A stretch of 64,000 bases of DNA from Thioalkalivibrio halophilus. GTDB taxonomy: Bacteria; Pseudomonadota; Gammaproteobacteria; Ectothiorhodospirales; Ectothiorhodospiraceae. Positions within the stretch are counted from its first letter, which is position 1. Each line of letters begins with the position of its first letter. The translations under genes were made by a program, and so were the position numbers. The notes beneath the pieces were generated by a model. It searched no databases, had not been told where the DNA came from, and saw only the letters and a program-made list of their open reading frames with translations. The stretch spans positions 29,528 to 93,527 of the forward strand of contig NZ_MUZR01000004.1 in assembly GCF_001995255.1 (NCBI RefSeq), given 5' to 3'. Positions 1 through 8,623 of this stretch are shown one piece after another.

Positions 1-105
1 GGCCGCGCCGATGCGCCGCGCGCCGCCGGTGATCAGGACCACGCGGCGTTCGCCGCCGTCCTCCGGGGGTTTCGGTGAATCCTTGCCTGGGGCACTCTCT
101 GTCAC
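1..105 (-). CDS. Short-chain dehydrogenase/reductase, N-terminal fragment (pteridine reductase-like)
   Basis: The gene runs off the left edge, so only about 35 codons are visible. The minus-strand frame opens at a GTG (103-105) and reads into the motif VLITGGARRIGAA, the Rossmann TGxxxGIG dinucleotide-binding motif of SDR enzymes in the form usual for FolM/pteridine reductase proteins. About 20 polar residues precede the first beta strand, which is longer than usual, so the start is uncertain. It is transcribed divergently from the MidA-type methyltransferase, a pairing I recall from other gammaproteobacteria. The SDR assignment is firm; pteridine reductase is an inference from a short stretch. 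Confidence 0.6.
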   Translation of the reverse strand, partial: MTESAPGKDSPKPPEDGGERRVVLITGGARRIGAA

Positions 106-135
106 TGCCAACTCCCTGCATGGAACGAATGACCA

Positions 136-1338
136 ATGCCGCCGGCAGAATCTAGCACAGGATCCAGCAGCGACTCCGGGGATCCGGGTGCGGCCCTTTC
201 CGCCCGCCTGGTGGACTCCCTGCAACAGAGCATCCGCGAGGCCGGAGGGTTCCTGCCCTTCGTCGAATATATGGACCGGGCGCTTTATGCGCCGGGTCTG
301 GGATATTACGTCAACGGGGCGCACAAGCTGGGTGCGGGCGGGGATTTCGTGACCGCGCCGGAGATCTCGCCGTTGTTCGGCGAGACCCTGGCGGCATGGC
401 TGGCGCCCGTGCTGCAGCAGGACCTGGACGGTGAGGGGGTGATCCTCGAGTTCGGTGGTGGCACCGGGCGGCTGGCAGGCGACGTGCTGGCGACCCTGCG
501 CGAGGCGGGAGTGCCGTGGGCGGGCTACTGGATCCTGGAGGTCAGTCCGGATCTGCGCGAGCGCCAGCGCGAGTATCTGCAGGCGGTGCTGCCGGCGGAA
601 GACTTCGCGCGGGTGACCTGGCTGGATGCCCTGCCGGGCGAGCCCTGGCGCGGCGTGGTGCTGGCCAACGAGGTGCTGGATGCCCTGCCGGTGGAGCTGT
701 TCCGCTGGCGTGACGGGGCGGTGGGGCAGATGGGCGTGTCCGCGGACGAGGGCGGCCTGGTGCTGGCCGAACGCCCGGCGCCGGAGCCGCTGCGCAGCGC
801 AGTGTACGAGCTGCACGCGCGCTGCGGGCCGTGGCCCGAGGGTTACACCTCGGAGTGGCGTCCGGCCCAGAACGCCTGGGTCGCGGCCGCGGCGGAGCAT
901 CTGGAGCGCGGCGCGGTGGTGATCGTCGACTACGGCTTCCCGCGCGACGCCTTCTACGCCCCGGAGCGGCATCAGGGGACGCTGGTGGGCTACCACCGTC
1001 AGCAGATGGTGCTGGATCCACTGGCGCAGCCGGGGCTGATGGATCTGACCGCCAGCGTGGATTTTACCGCGGTCGCGGAGGCCGCGGATGCCGCCGGGCT
1101 GGAGGTCGCGGTGTACGCCGCACAGGGCGAGTTCCTGCTGGCGGCCGGCCTTCCCGCGCGCTTCGATGCGCGGGTGGGCGACGCCAGTGACGCCGAGACC
1201 ACCCTGCGTGCGGCGCAGGCGGTGCGCATGCTGACGCTGCCGGGGGAGATGGGCGAGCGCTTTCAGGTGATGGCCCTGACCCGCGACTGCCCGTCGCTGC
1301 CGCGGGCCGGCCTTCCCGACCGCCGGGGGCGCCTGTGA
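136..1338 (+). CDS. SAM-dependent methyltransferase, MidA/NDUFAF7 family (COG1565)
   Basis: This 400-aa protein matches the MidA/NDUFAF7 family in length and order of motifs. The N-terminal signature ([18 protein letters not shown], about residues 66-83) is followed by SAM motif I ([11 protein letters not shown], about 103-113) and later by GYHRQQ and DLTASVDF. The mitochondrial homologue methylates an arginine of a complex I subunit; the bacterial substrate is not established. The start is the ATG at 136; the acidic, low-complexity first 20 residues leave room for a slightly later start. It lies 61 bp upstream of tsaD on the same strand. Confidence 0.85.
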   Translation: MPPAESSTGSSSDSGDPGAALSARLVDSLQQSIREAGGFLPFVEYMDRALYAPGLGYYVNGAHKLGAGGDFVTAPEISPLFGETLAAWLAPVLQQDLDGEGVILEFGGGTGRLAGDVLATLREAGVPWAGYWILEVSPDLRERQREYLQAVLPAEDFARVTWLDALPGEPWRGVVLANEVLDALPVELFRWRDGAVGQMGVSADEGGLVLAERPAPEPLRSAVYELHARCGPWPEGYTSEWRPAQNAWVAAAAEHLERGAVVIVDYGFPRDAFYAPERHQGTLVGYHRQQMVLDPLAQPGLMDLTASVDFTAVAEAADAAGLEVAVYAAQGEFLLAAGLPARFDARVGDASDAETTLRAAQAVRMLTLPGEMGERFQVMALTRDCPSLPRAGLPDRRGRL

Positions 1339-1399
1339 TGGAGACACGGGGGCGGTGCGGGCACTTTCCCGCCGGGGCGCCGCGGGGCATGATTCCCGG

Positions 1400-2419
1400 A
1401 TGAACGTACTCGGCATCGAAACTTCCTGCGACGAGACCGGCGTGGCGCTGATCAGCGACCGCGACGGTCTGCTCGCGCACCGGCTCTACAGCCAGACCGA
1501 CCTGCACGCGGTCTACGGCGGGGTAGTGCCCGAGCTGGCCTCCCGGGACCATGTCAGGCGCTTGCTGCCGCTGGTGCGCGCGGTGCTGGACGAGGCGGGC
1601 ATGCGCGGGGGGGAGCTGGATGCCATCGCCTACACCGGCGGGCCGGGGCTGCTGGGCGCGCTGCTTACGGGTGCCGCAGTGGCGCGTTCGCTCGCCTGGG
1701 GCTGGGGTGTCCCGGCCCTGCCGGTGCATCACCTCGAGGGGCATCTGCTGGCGCCAATGCTGGAGGGCGAGTTCGAGTTTCCCTTCCTGGTGCTACTGGT
1801 GTCCGGCGGCCACACCCAGCTGATCCACGCGCGTGCCCTGGGCGACTATGAGCTGCTGGGCGAGAGCATCGACGATGCCGCCGGCGAGGCCTTCGACAAG
1901 ACCGCGAAGCTCCTGGGTCTGGGCTATCCGGGCGGGCCGGCGCTGGCGCGGCTGGCGGCCGACGGACAGGCGGATGTGCTGCGCCTGCCGCGGCCGATGC
2001 TTGACCGGCCCGGTCTGGACATGAGCTTCTCCGGGCTGAAGACCGCAGTGCTGACGGCCGTGCGCAAGGGCGGACATGCCCCGGCCGACGTCGCGCGGGC
2101 GTTCGAGGAGGCGGTCAGCGAGACCCTGGTGGAGAAGACCCGGCGTGCGCTGAAGCAGAGCCGTGCGCCGGCGCTGGTGGTGGCCGGCGGGGTGGCCGCG
2201 AACGCGACCCTGCGCGCGGGTCTGGAACGGATGGCGCGCGAGAGCGGCGTGCCGGTGCATTTTCCGCGGGCGGAATTCTGCACCGACAACGGGGCGATGA
2301 TCGCGCTGGCCGGCCTGCGCCGGTTGCAGACCGGGCGCGCCGCCGAGGCGGTGGACGACGCCGGCACCCCGGTCATCCATGCCCGGGCGCGCTGGCCGCT
2401 GGCGGAGCTGACCGGCTGA
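1400..2419 (+). CDS. tsaD: tRNA N6-adenosine threonylcarbamoyltransferase TsaD
   Basis: TsaD transfers the threonylcarbamoyl group to A37 of ANN-decoding tRNAs as part of the TsaBDE complex. The 339-aa product begins [17 protein letters not shown], the canonical Kae1 N terminus, so the ATG at 1400 is preferred over an upstream in-frame start at 1355. Metal-ligand histidines are in HHLEGH (H111 and H115, the E. coli numbering). [15 protein letters not shown] and [12 protein letters not shown] of the actin-like ATPase fold are all present. Length agrees with E. coli (337 aa). It converges on plsY, with only 18 bp between the two stops. Confidence 0.97.
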   Translation: MNVLGIETSCDETGVALISDRDGLLAHRLYSQTDLHAVYGGVVPELASRDHVRRLLPLVRAVLDEAGMRGGELDAIAYTGGPGLLGALLTGAAVARSLAWGWGVPALPVHHLEGHLLAPMLEGEFEFPFLVLLVSGGHTQLIHARALGDYELLGESIDDAAGEAFDKTAKLLGLGYPGGPALARLAADGQADVLRLPRPMLDRPGLDMSFSGLKTAVLTAVRKGGHAPADVARAFEEAVSETLVEKTRRALKQSRAPALVVAGGVAANATLRAGLERMARESGVPVHFPRAEFCTDNGAMIALAGLRRLQTGRAAEAVDDAGTPVIHARARWPLAELTG

Positions 2420-2437
2420 AGCCGTGCCGCAGCCGTG

Positions 2438-3082
2438 CTACGCGGAGCCGTCTCCTCCGGCGTCGTCTTCCCCGGAGGCGGGCTTTTTCTTCTCGCCGAT
2501 GCGGGATTCCTCGCCGCGCATCAGCCGCCGGATGTTTTCGTCATGGCGGATGAACAGGATCAGGGCCATCACCGCGACCAGCGTGACGATCCAGAAATCC
2601 GGCTCGCCCGGGGCGAAGGCCAGGTACAGCGGCGCCGCGCCGGCGGCCACCAGCGCCGCCAGCGAGGAATAGCGCCAGATCGCAGCGACCGCCAGCCAGG
2701 TCAGCGCGCTCAGCAGGGCGACCAGCGGGTTTAGCGCCAGCAGGACGCCCAGCGCGGTGGCGACACCCTTGCCGCCCTGAAAGCGGTAGTACACTGGCAG
2801 GACGTGGCCGAGGAAGGCCGCCAGGCCGACGGCACCCGCGGCCCAGCCCGGCAGGTCCGTCCACTGCAGGACGATGAAGACCGGCAGCCAGCCTTTGGCC
2901 ACGTCGCCCAGCAGGGTGATCAGGGCCGCCGTGCGCCCGCCGGTACGCAGCACGTTGGTGGCCCCGGGGTTGCGCGAGCCGCTGGTGCGGGGATCGGGCA
3001 GCCGCAGCGCATGGCTGACCAGGATCGCGCTGGATACGGACCCGAGCAGATAGGCGAGGACGATGGCAATGGCGCTGAGCAT
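2438..3082 (-). CDS. plsY: Glycerol-3-phosphate acyltransferase PlsY
   Basis: PlsY acylates glycerol-3-phosphate from acyl-phosphate, the first step of phospholipid synthesis, in the inner membrane. The 214-aa protein has the expected five or so hydrophobic segments and the two diagnostic loops, SGSRNPGATNVLRTGG (about residues 34-49) and GGKGVATALG (about 105-114). The start at 3082 (MLSAIAIVLAYLLGS) matches the family N terminus; the frame stays open far upstream, but that is antisense to bioH and bioC. The C terminus is charged (EEKKKPASGEDD). Its neighbour tsaD is a common one in gammaproteobacteria. Confidence 0.95.
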   Translation of the reverse strand: MLSAIAIVLAYLLGSVSSAILVSHALRLPDPRTSGSRNPGATNVLRTGGRTAALITLLGDVAKGWLPVFIVLQWTDLPGWAAGAVGLAAFLGHVLPVYYRFQGGKGVATALGVLLALNPLVALLSALTWLAVAAIWRYSSLAALVAAGAAPLYLAFAPGEPDFWIVTLVAVMALILFIRHDENIRRLMRGEESRIGEKKKPASGEDDAGGDGSA

Positions 3083-3154
3083 GGTGGAGCGGTTCCGGTT
3101 GGCGAATGCGGGCCCATCATACGCAACGGGGCGTGGCCGGGGCAGGGGGCGCTC

Positions 3155-3916
3155 GTGAGCGACGGCAGCGCCCCCGCGCTGGTTCTGCTGCATGGCTGGG
3201 GATTCTCGGGCGCTGTCTGGGAGCCCGTGATCCGTGCGCTGCGGGCGCGGGGGTACGCGGGGAGGATCCATGCCCCGGACCTGCCCGGCCATGGCGCCGC
3301 CGGCGGCGGTGACGAGCTGGCCGATCCGGATGCCGTCGCCGCGCAGCTGGTGGCGGGGTTGCCCGACGATCTCGAGAGTCCCGTGTGGGCCGGCTGGTCG
3401 CTGGGCGCACTGCCCGCGCTGGCCATCCGGGGAGCAGACGCGCGGGGACGCATCCTGGTGGCGGGGAGTCCGCGCTTCGTGTGCGCGGCGGACTGGCCGG
3501 AGGCAATGGATCCCCGCGAGCTGGAGGGCTTTGCCCGCCTGCTCGGCAGCGACACCGGGCGCCTGCGCCGCCAGTTTGCTGCGCTGTGCGCGCGGGGCGC
3601 GCAGGAGCCCGCCGCGCTCGCGCGTTCCCTGCGCGGCGGGCTGGAAGCGGCGGCGGCGCGACCCGAGGCCCTGGCGGCGGGGCTCGCCGCGCTGCGTGAC
3701 GCGGACCGGCGTGGCGATCTGGGCGCCGGGTCGCCGCTGGCCGCGCTGCTGGCCGAAGACGACGCCCTGATCCCGCCGGGTCTGGAACGGCATCTGGCGA
3801 CCCGGGTGCCCGGGGCGCGCATCCGGCGGGTGCCCGGTCCGCACGCCCTGCCGCTGGCGGCGCCCGATACGGTCGCCGAATTCATCCATGCAACGCTGGC
3901 GGAGATCCCCGCATGA
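3155..3916 (+). CDS. bioH: Pimeloyl-[ACP] methyl ester esterase BioH
   Basis: BioH hydrolyses pimeloyl-ACP methyl ester and so ends the methyl-masked phase of biotin precursor synthesis. The 253-aa alpha/beta hydrolase opens VLLHGWGFSGAVW, like E. coli BioH (256 aa). The nucleophile serine is S82 in GWSLG, the same number as in E. coli; the acid is in LAEDDALIPP and the histidine in GPHALPLA near the C terminus. SPRFVCAADWP also matches the family. A GTG at 3155 gives the family-length product. It overlaps bioC by 4 bp (ATGA), which indicates translational coupling. Confidence 0.93.
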   Translation: MSDGSAPALVLLHGWGFSGAVWEPVIRALRARGYAGRIHAPDLPGHGAAGGGDELADPDAVAAQLVAGLPDDLESPVWAGWSLGALPALAIRGADARGRILVAGSPRFVCAADWPEAMDPRELEGFARLLGSDTGRLRRQFAALCARGAQEPAALARSLRGGLEAAAARPEALAAGLAALRDADRRGDLGAGSPLAALLAEDDALIPPGLERHLATRVPGARIRRVPGPHALPLAAPDTVAEFIHATLAEIPA

Positions 3917-4791
3917 GCGACATCGACCCTTCCGGCTTCGAACTCGACAAGGCACGGGTGCGTGAAGGCTTTGCCCGCGCCGCTGCCGACTACGAAACGC
4001 ACGCGGCAGTGCAGCGCGAGGTTCAGGGGCGCCTGCTCGAACGCCTGGACCTGATCCGCATGCAGCCGGAACGCGTGATCGATCTGGGCTGCGGGATCGG
4101 CGAATCGTTCGACGACCTGGCCCGCCGTTACCGCAGCGCCCGCCTGACCGGGGTCGACTTCGCGCCGGCCATGCTGCAGCGAGCCCGCCGGCGCGGGCGC
4201 TGGCTGCGGCGCCCGCGGGTGCTGTGTGCCGACATGGAGGCCCTGCCGCTGGCCGACGCCTCGCAGGATCTGGCGATCTCCAGCGCCGCACTGCAGTGGT
4301 GCAGCAGTCTGGATCGCGCGTTTGCCGAGGTCCGCCGGATCCTGGCGCCCGGTGGCCTGTGGATGTTCACCACCTTCGGCCCGGCCACCCTGAGCGAGCT
4401 GCGTGAGGCGTTCGCCGCGGTGGACGGCGGCGCGGCCGCCCACGTGAATGCCTTCATCGATATGCATGACATCGGCGATGCCCTGGTACGCGCAGGCTTC
4501 GCCGACCCGGTGATGGACCAGGAAAGCCTGACGCTGACCTACCCCGATCTGACCCGCCTGGTGCGGGATCTGCGAGGCGTGGGTGTCCGCAATGCCCTGT
4601 CGGGGCGCGGCCGCGGGCTGATGGGGCCGCGGCGCCTGGTGGCCGTGGCCGAAGCCTACGCCGAACGATTCGGCGTGGAAGGCCGTCTGCCGGCTACCTG
4701 GGAGGTGGTGTACGGGCACGCCTGGGTGCCGGACGCGCCCCCGCCGCGTGCGCCGGAAGGCCGCACCATCCCCATTCGGCCGATCTCCTGA
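3913..4791 (+). CDS. bioC: Malonyl-[ACP] O-methyltransferase BioC
   Basis: BioC methylates the free carboxyl of malonyl-ACP with SAM so that fatty acid synthesis can build the pimeloyl chain. The 292-aa protein shows the class I SAM fold: VIDLGCGIGES (about residues 55-65), TGVDFAPAMLQRAR, and the family-specific DLAISSAALQWCSSLDRAF and GLWMFTTFGPATLSELREAF. The sequence VRNALSGRGRGLMGPRRL near residue 220 is another BioC hallmark. Translation is coupled to bioH. No bioFDAB genes follow; the pair is detached from the rest of the pathway. Confidence 0.95.
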   Translation: MSDIDPSGFELDKARVREGFARAAADYETHAAVQREVQGRLLERLDLIRMQPERVIDLGCGIGESFDDLARRYRSARLTGVDFAPAMLQRARRRGRWLRRPRVLCADMEALPLADASQDLAISSAALQWCSSLDRAFAEVRRILAPGGLWMFTTFGPATLSELREAFAAVDGGAAAHVNAFIDMHDIGDALVRAGFADPVMDQESLTLTYPDLTRLVRDLRGVGVRNALSGRGRGLMGPRRLVAVAEAYAERFGVEGRLPATWEVVYGHAWVPDAPPPRAPEGRTIPIRPIS

Positions 4792-4819
4792 CGTCCGCCC
4801 CTCGCACTCCCTCGAAAAT

Positions 4820-4877
4820 CCCGCGACAAAATCGCGGGTGCGTGATTTGCCTCAACACCGAGTGGAATCACTCGGTG
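4820..4877 (+). other. Two perfect hairpins in the ccoN upstream region
   Basis: A 7-bp inverted repeat CCCGCGA/TCGCGGG (4820-4826 and 4832-4838, 5-nt loop) is followed by an 8-bp inverted repeat CACCGAGT/ACTCGGTG (4856-4863 and 4870-4877, 6-nt loop). Neither is followed by a T tract, so they are not textbook terminators. The first may help end bioHC transcription; the second could be an operator or an mRNA 5' structure. They flank the FNR-like box. Confidence 0.45.
4842..4855 (+). promoter_or_regulatory. Candidate FNR/Anr box upstream of ccoN
   Basis: The sequence GTGAT-TTGC-CTCAA matches 8 of 10 fixed positions of the FNR/Anr consensus TTGAT-N4-ATCAA, and it keeps the core TGA and TCA triplets. 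Oxygen-responsive control of cbb3 oxidase genes by FNR-family regulators is well established in other proteobacteria. The box is about 205 bp upstream of the ccoN start. I cannot see a convincing -10 at the spacing expected for class II activation, so the assignment rests on the box and its context. Confidence 0.4.
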
Positions 4878-5060
4878 CACTCTCGCGTCAGGGGTATCCG
4901 CCGGTGTATCCTTCAGCGGCCAGAAAGTTCCCCTGCTCTCGAACGAATGTCCGACTGCAGGGGGTGGTCTTGGTTTTTTTTGTCGACCGGTAATGGGGTA
5001 GAGTTCTGAGCCCCCGATCCATCGGGACCTTCGTGTTCCCCGCAGCAAGGTGGAAAAGTC

Positions 5061-6548
5061 ATGTCACAAGCAGCCACTACCGCGGGTGCCGCACCCGCAG
5101 CGTCAGTCGCTTCAACCGAGCAGTACAATTACGCGATCGTCAAGAAGTTCGCGGTTGCCGCCGTCCTCTGGGGCGTGTTCGGCATGGCCGCCGGGGTCTG
5201 GATTGCCTCGCAGCTCGCGTGGCCGTTCCTGAACTTCGACATCGCGCAGATCACCTTCGGGCGCTTCCGCCCGGTGCACACCACGGCGGTGATCTTCGGC
5301 TTCGGGGGTAACGCCCTGTTCGCCACGTCCTATTACGTCGTCCAGCGCACCTGTCACGCGCGACTGTGGAACGACTCCCTGGCCAGCTTCACGTTCTATG
5401 GCTGGAACCTCGCACTCATTCTGGGTGTGATCAGTTACATGGCCGGGATCACGCAGGGTCGCGAATACGCCGAGTTCAACTGGCAGATCGACCTGATCAT
5501 CCTGGTGACCTGGGTGGTGTACTTCCTGGTCTTCACCATGACGCTGCTGCGCCGCAACCAGCCGCACATCTACGTGGCGAACTGGTTCTTCATGTCGTTC
5601 ATCCTTGCGACCGCGCTGCTGCACATCTTCAACAACATCGAAGTGCCGGTGGGCCTGTTCAACCCGCAGTCCTACCCGATGTTCTCCGGTGTGCAGGACG
5701 CGATGCGCCAGTGGTGGTACGGCCATAACGCGGTGGGCTTCTTCCTGACCGCGGCCTTCCTCGGGATGATGTACTACTTCGTGCCGAAGCAGGCCGGTCG
5801 CCCGATCTACTCGTACAAGCTGTCGATCATCCACTTCTGGGCGCTGATCTTCCTGTACATGTGGGTGGGTGCGCACCACCTGCACTGGACGGCCCTGCCG
5901 GACTGGGTCTCCACCCTGGCGGCAACCTTCTCCATCCTGCTCCTGCTGCCGTCCTGGGGCGGCATGATCAACGGGATCATGACCCTGTCGGGCGCCTGGG
6001 ACAAACTGCGCACCGACCCGATCATGCTGTTCCTGATCACCGCGCTGGCGTTCTACGGCATGTCGACCTTCGAGGGTCCGATGATGTCGCTGAAGAGCGT
6101 GAATGCGCTGTCCCACTACACCGACTGGACGGTGGGCCATGTGCACTCCGGTGCCCTGGGCTGGGTGGCGATGATCAGCTTCGGCTCGCTCTATCACCTG
6201 ATCCCGCGCCTGTGGAACGTGAACCTCTTCAGCCTGAAGCTGGTGTACGTGCACTTCTTCCTGGCGACCGTCGGCATCGTGCTCTACATCACCGCGATGT
6301 GGGTGGCCGGTATCGGTCAGGGCCTGATGCTGCGTGCCTTCGACCAGTACGGGAACCTGGCCTACACCTTCACCGAGTCCGTGGTGTTCCTGCATCAGCC
6401 GTACGTGGTGCGTGCCATCGGCGGCGGTCTGTTCCTCCTGGGCATGGTGATCATGGCGTTCAACATCTTCATGACGGTCCGCTCGGGCATCAAGGCGGAA
6501 GCCCGTGCCCGTCAGGAAGCCATCGAAGCCGAAGCCCGCACGGCCTGA
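5061..6548 (+). CDS. ccoN: cbb3-type cytochrome c oxidase subunit I
   Basis: CcoN is the catalytic subunit of the high-affinity, proton-pumping cbb3 oxidase and binds haem b and the haem b3-CuB centre in the inner membrane. The 495-aa protein has about 12 membrane segments. Haem and CuB histidines lie in PVHTTAVIF (H73), [25 protein letters not shown] and [11 protein letters not shown]. The start follows AGGTGG at a 7-nt spacing. It begins the ccoNOQP operon, with ccoO 19 bp downstream. Confidence 0.98.
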   Translation: MSQAATTAGAAPAASVASTEQYNYAIVKKFAVAAVLWGVFGMAAGVWIASQLAWPFLNFDIAQITFGRFRPVHTTAVIFGFGGNALFATSYYVVQRTCHARLWNDSLASFTFYGWNLALILGVISYMAGITQGREYAEFNWQIDLIILVTWVVYFLVFTMTLLRRNQPHIYVANWFFMSFILATALLHIFNNIEVPVGLFNPQSYPMFSGVQDAMRQWWYGHNAVGFFLTAAFLGMMYYFVPKQAGRPIYSYKLSIIHFWALIFLYMWVGAHHLHWTALPDWVSTLAATFSILLLLPSWGGMINGIMTLSGAWDKLRTDPIMLFLITALAFYGMSTFEGPMMSLKSVNALSHYTDWTVGHVHSGALGWVAMISFGSLYHLIPRLWNVNLFSLKLVYVHFFLATVGIVLYITAMWVAGIGQGLMLRAFDQYGNLAYTFTESVVFLHQPYVVRAIGGGLFLLGMVIMAFNIFMTVRSGIKAEARARQEAIEAEARTA

Positions 6549-6567
6549 TCAGGGGAGAAGAGGAATC

Positions 6568-7302
6568 ATGAAGCACGAAAGCGTAGAGACTAACGCCGGA
6601 CTCCTGATCGTCCTGACTCTGGCCGTCATCAGTGTCGGCGGCCTGGTCGAGATCGTCCCGCTGTTCTACATCGACGATACCGTCGAAGAGGTGGATGGCG
6701 TCCGGCCCTATACCCCGCTGGAGCAGCGGGGGCGCGACATCTACATCCGGGAAGGCTGCTACGCCTGCCATTCGCAGATGGTGCGGCCCTTCCGTGACGA
6801 GATGCTGCGTTACGGCAATTACTCGCTGGCGGCCGAGTCGCAGTACGACTACCCGTTCCAGTGGGGTTCCAAGCGGACCGGTCCGGACCTTGCCCGGGTG
6901 GGCGGCAAGTACTCCAACGAGTGGCAGGTCCAGCACCTGATCGACCCGCAGTCGCTGGTGCCGGAATCCATCATGCCGGGTTACCCGTGGCTGGCGGAGA
7001 CGCCTCTGGACATGTCCGATCTCGAGGACCGGATGATTGCCCTGAAGCGCGTGGGCGTTCCTTACTCCCTTACGGAAGAGGAGTACGAGCGTAACGTCGA
7101 GAAGTACGGCGAAGAACACGCCCGCATGTTCGACATCAACCGGGCGGAGGAAAACCTGATCGAACAGGCCCAGGCCGAGAACTTTGACGGCAACAGCGCC
7201 ACCATTACCGAAATGGACGCCATCGTTGCCTACATGCAGGTTCTGGGAACCATGGTCGATTTCAGTGAATACGATGACGGCCACTTTGCCGAATTCCGGT
7301 AA
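6568..7302 (+). CDS. ccoO: cbb3-type cytochrome c oxidase subunit II, monohaem cytochrome c
   Basis: CcoO is the membrane-anchored monohaem c subunit that passes electrons to CcoN. The 244-aa product begins MKHESVETNAGLLI after an AGAGGA ribosome site. It has one N-terminal transmembrane helix (about residues 10-33) and the haem site CYACHSQMVRPF (C64, C67, H68). The frame stays open into ccoN upstream, but the ATG at 6568 has the ribosome site and the family N terminus. Confidence 0.97.
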   Translation: MKHESVETNAGLLIVLTLAVISVGGLVEIVPLFYIDDTVEEVDGVRPYTPLEQRGRDIYIREGCYACHSQMVRPFRDEMLRYGNYSLAAESQYDYPFQWGSKRTGPDLARVGGKYSNEWQVQHLIDPQSLVPESIMPGYPWLAETPLDMSDLEDRMIALKRVGVPYSLTEEEYERNVEKYGEEHARMFDINRAEENLIEQAQAENFDGNSATITEMDAIVAYMQVLGTMVDFSEYDDGHFAEFR

Positions 7303-7326
7303 GCCGTCAGGGAGCTCGATTCCGTC

Positions 7327-7548
7327 ATGCTGAGTTTGTGGGAATGGATCCAGGACATGGGCAACAGCAAGACCCTGGCCCTGATCCTGTTCATGAGCAC
7401 GTTCGTCGGGGTGGTGATCTACCTGTTCGCCAGCCCCCGGCGTGCACGGAAATTCGAGACGTATCGCTACATTCCTCTGGATGATGATGATTCACATCGG
7501 GAGCCGACGACGTCCCGGCGTGACAAAACCGAGAGTGACGAGCAATGA
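7327..7548 (+). CDS. ccoQ: cbb3-type cytochrome oxidase small subunit CcoQ
   Basis: CcoQ/FixQ is a single-helix subunit that stabilises the cbb3 complex. The 73-aa protein has one membrane helix (about residues 16-36, LALILFMSTFVGVVIYLFA), then a basic stretch (SPRRARKFETYRYIPLDDDD) and a charged tail. Position between ccoO and ccoP supports the call. The ribosome site for the ATG at 7327 is weak and distant, so a start at the internal MGNSKTLAL is possible. It overlaps ccoP by 4 bp. Confidence 0.9.
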   Translation: MLSLWEWIQDMGNSKTLALILFMSTFVGVVIYLFASPRRARKFETYRYIPLDDDDSHREPTTSRRDKTESDEQ

Positions 7549-8477
7549 GCACACAGGACAATCGCAAACCGGGTCAGGGTGAGGTGGAAACCACCGGTCA
7601 CGTCTGGGACCAGGACCTCGCCGAATACAACAATCCGCTGCCGCGCTGGTGGCTGTGGGGCTTTTACGCCACGGTCGTGTTCGCCCTGGTCTACTGGGTC
7701 CTCTACCCGGCCTGGCCCATCGGCGACACCTTTACCAAGGGGCTGGCCTCGGTGACTTACGAGCAGGACGGCGAGGAGGTCACCACGCACTGGAACACCC
7801 GTGCGCTGTTCTACCGGGACATGCAGACCGGTGAATACGCCGTGCGCCAGCGCAACATGCTGGAACAGGTTGCGGGCATGGAGTACGCCGAAATCCTGCA
7901 GGACGCGGACGCGATGAGCTTCGTGAACGCCTACGCCCAGGGTTCCTTCGGCACGTGGTGCGCGGCCTGCCATCAGGTGGGCGGTGCCGGCGTGATCGGC
8001 CAGTATCCCAACCTGCGGAACGACCACTGGAAGTGGGGCGGCACGGTGGAGCAGATCGAAGAAACCCTGGTTCAGGGACGCCTGGGCTACATGCCCGGTT
8101 ATCGGGGCATCCTTTCGGACCAGCAGCTGGAGAACGTCTCCGCTTTCGTCCTGTCGATGAACGGCTACGACATGGATCCGGCCGCGGTCGAGGCGGGCGA
8201 GCGGATCTTCACCGGCACTGACGGCGGCTGCTTCCAGTGCCACGGTACCGGCGGCGAGGGGCTCGAATCCCAGGGTGCGCCCAACCTGACCAATGACATC
8301 TGGGGTCTGGTGGACGTCCACGGTGCCGCCGACGATGGGGAGCGTCAGCGTCAGGTCGCGCGTTTCATCGGCAACGGTGCCCAGCGCGAGATGCCGGCCT
8401 TCGCGGATCGGCTGTCGGATGAAGAGATCAAGATCCTGACGGCCTACGTGCACTCCCTCGGTGGCGGGCAGCCGTAA
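7545..8477 (+). CDS. ccoP: cbb3-type cytochrome c oxidase subunit III, dihaem cytochrome c
   Basis: CcoP is the dihaem c subunit that receives electrons from soluble cytochrome c. The 310-aa protein starts with the FixP_N region (HVWDQDLAEYNNPLPRWW, about residues 19-36) and one membrane helix (36-56), then has two cytochrome c domains. The haem sites are CAACH (C139, C142, H143) and CFQCH (C229, C232, H233). It overlaps ccoQ by 4 bp. A strong stem-loop follows before ccoG. Confidence 0.97.
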   Translation: MSTQDNRKPGQGEVETTGHVWDQDLAEYNNPLPRWWLWGFYATVVFALVYWVLYPAWPIGDTFTKGLASVTYEQDGEEVTTHWNTRALFYRDMQTGEYAVRQRNMLEQVAGMEYAEILQDADAMSFVNAYAQGSFGTWCAACHQVGGAGVIGQYPNLRNDHWKWGGTVEQIEETLVQGRLGYMPGYRGILSDQQLENVSAFVLSMNGYDMDPAAVEAGERIFTGTDGGCFQCHGTGGEGLESQGAPNLTNDIWGLVDVHGAADDGERQRQVARFIGNGAQREMPAFADRLSDEEIKILTAYVHSLGGGQP

Positions 8478-8513
8478 GCCCGCTGCTTCTTCCGCGTCGC
8501 TATTCGACCGCAA

Positions 8514-8540
8514 GGGTGCGAGGTTCTTGACCTCGCACCC
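8514..8540 (+). other. 11-bp perfect stem-loop between ccoP and ccoG
   Basis: GGGTGCGAGGT (8514-8524) and ACCTCGCACCC (8530-8540) form a perfect 11-bp stem with a 5-nt loop, 36 bp after the ccoP stop. The following bases (GTATTAGC) are not a T tract, so it is a poor intrinsic terminator. It could stabilise the ccoNOQP mRNA 3' end or reduce read-through into the assembly genes. Confidence 0.6.
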
Positions 8541-8623
8541 GTATTAGCTGTTAATGATTCAAATCCCATGGGACACCGGACCTGCGGCGTCCCTGATCCG
8601 GGGCCGTTCCCCGGGAGGCATTG

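Noticed and set aside
8551..8562. GATTCAAATCCC resembling a tRNA T-loop
   Set aside because: No 5-bp T stem, anticodon arm or acceptor stem can be built around it.
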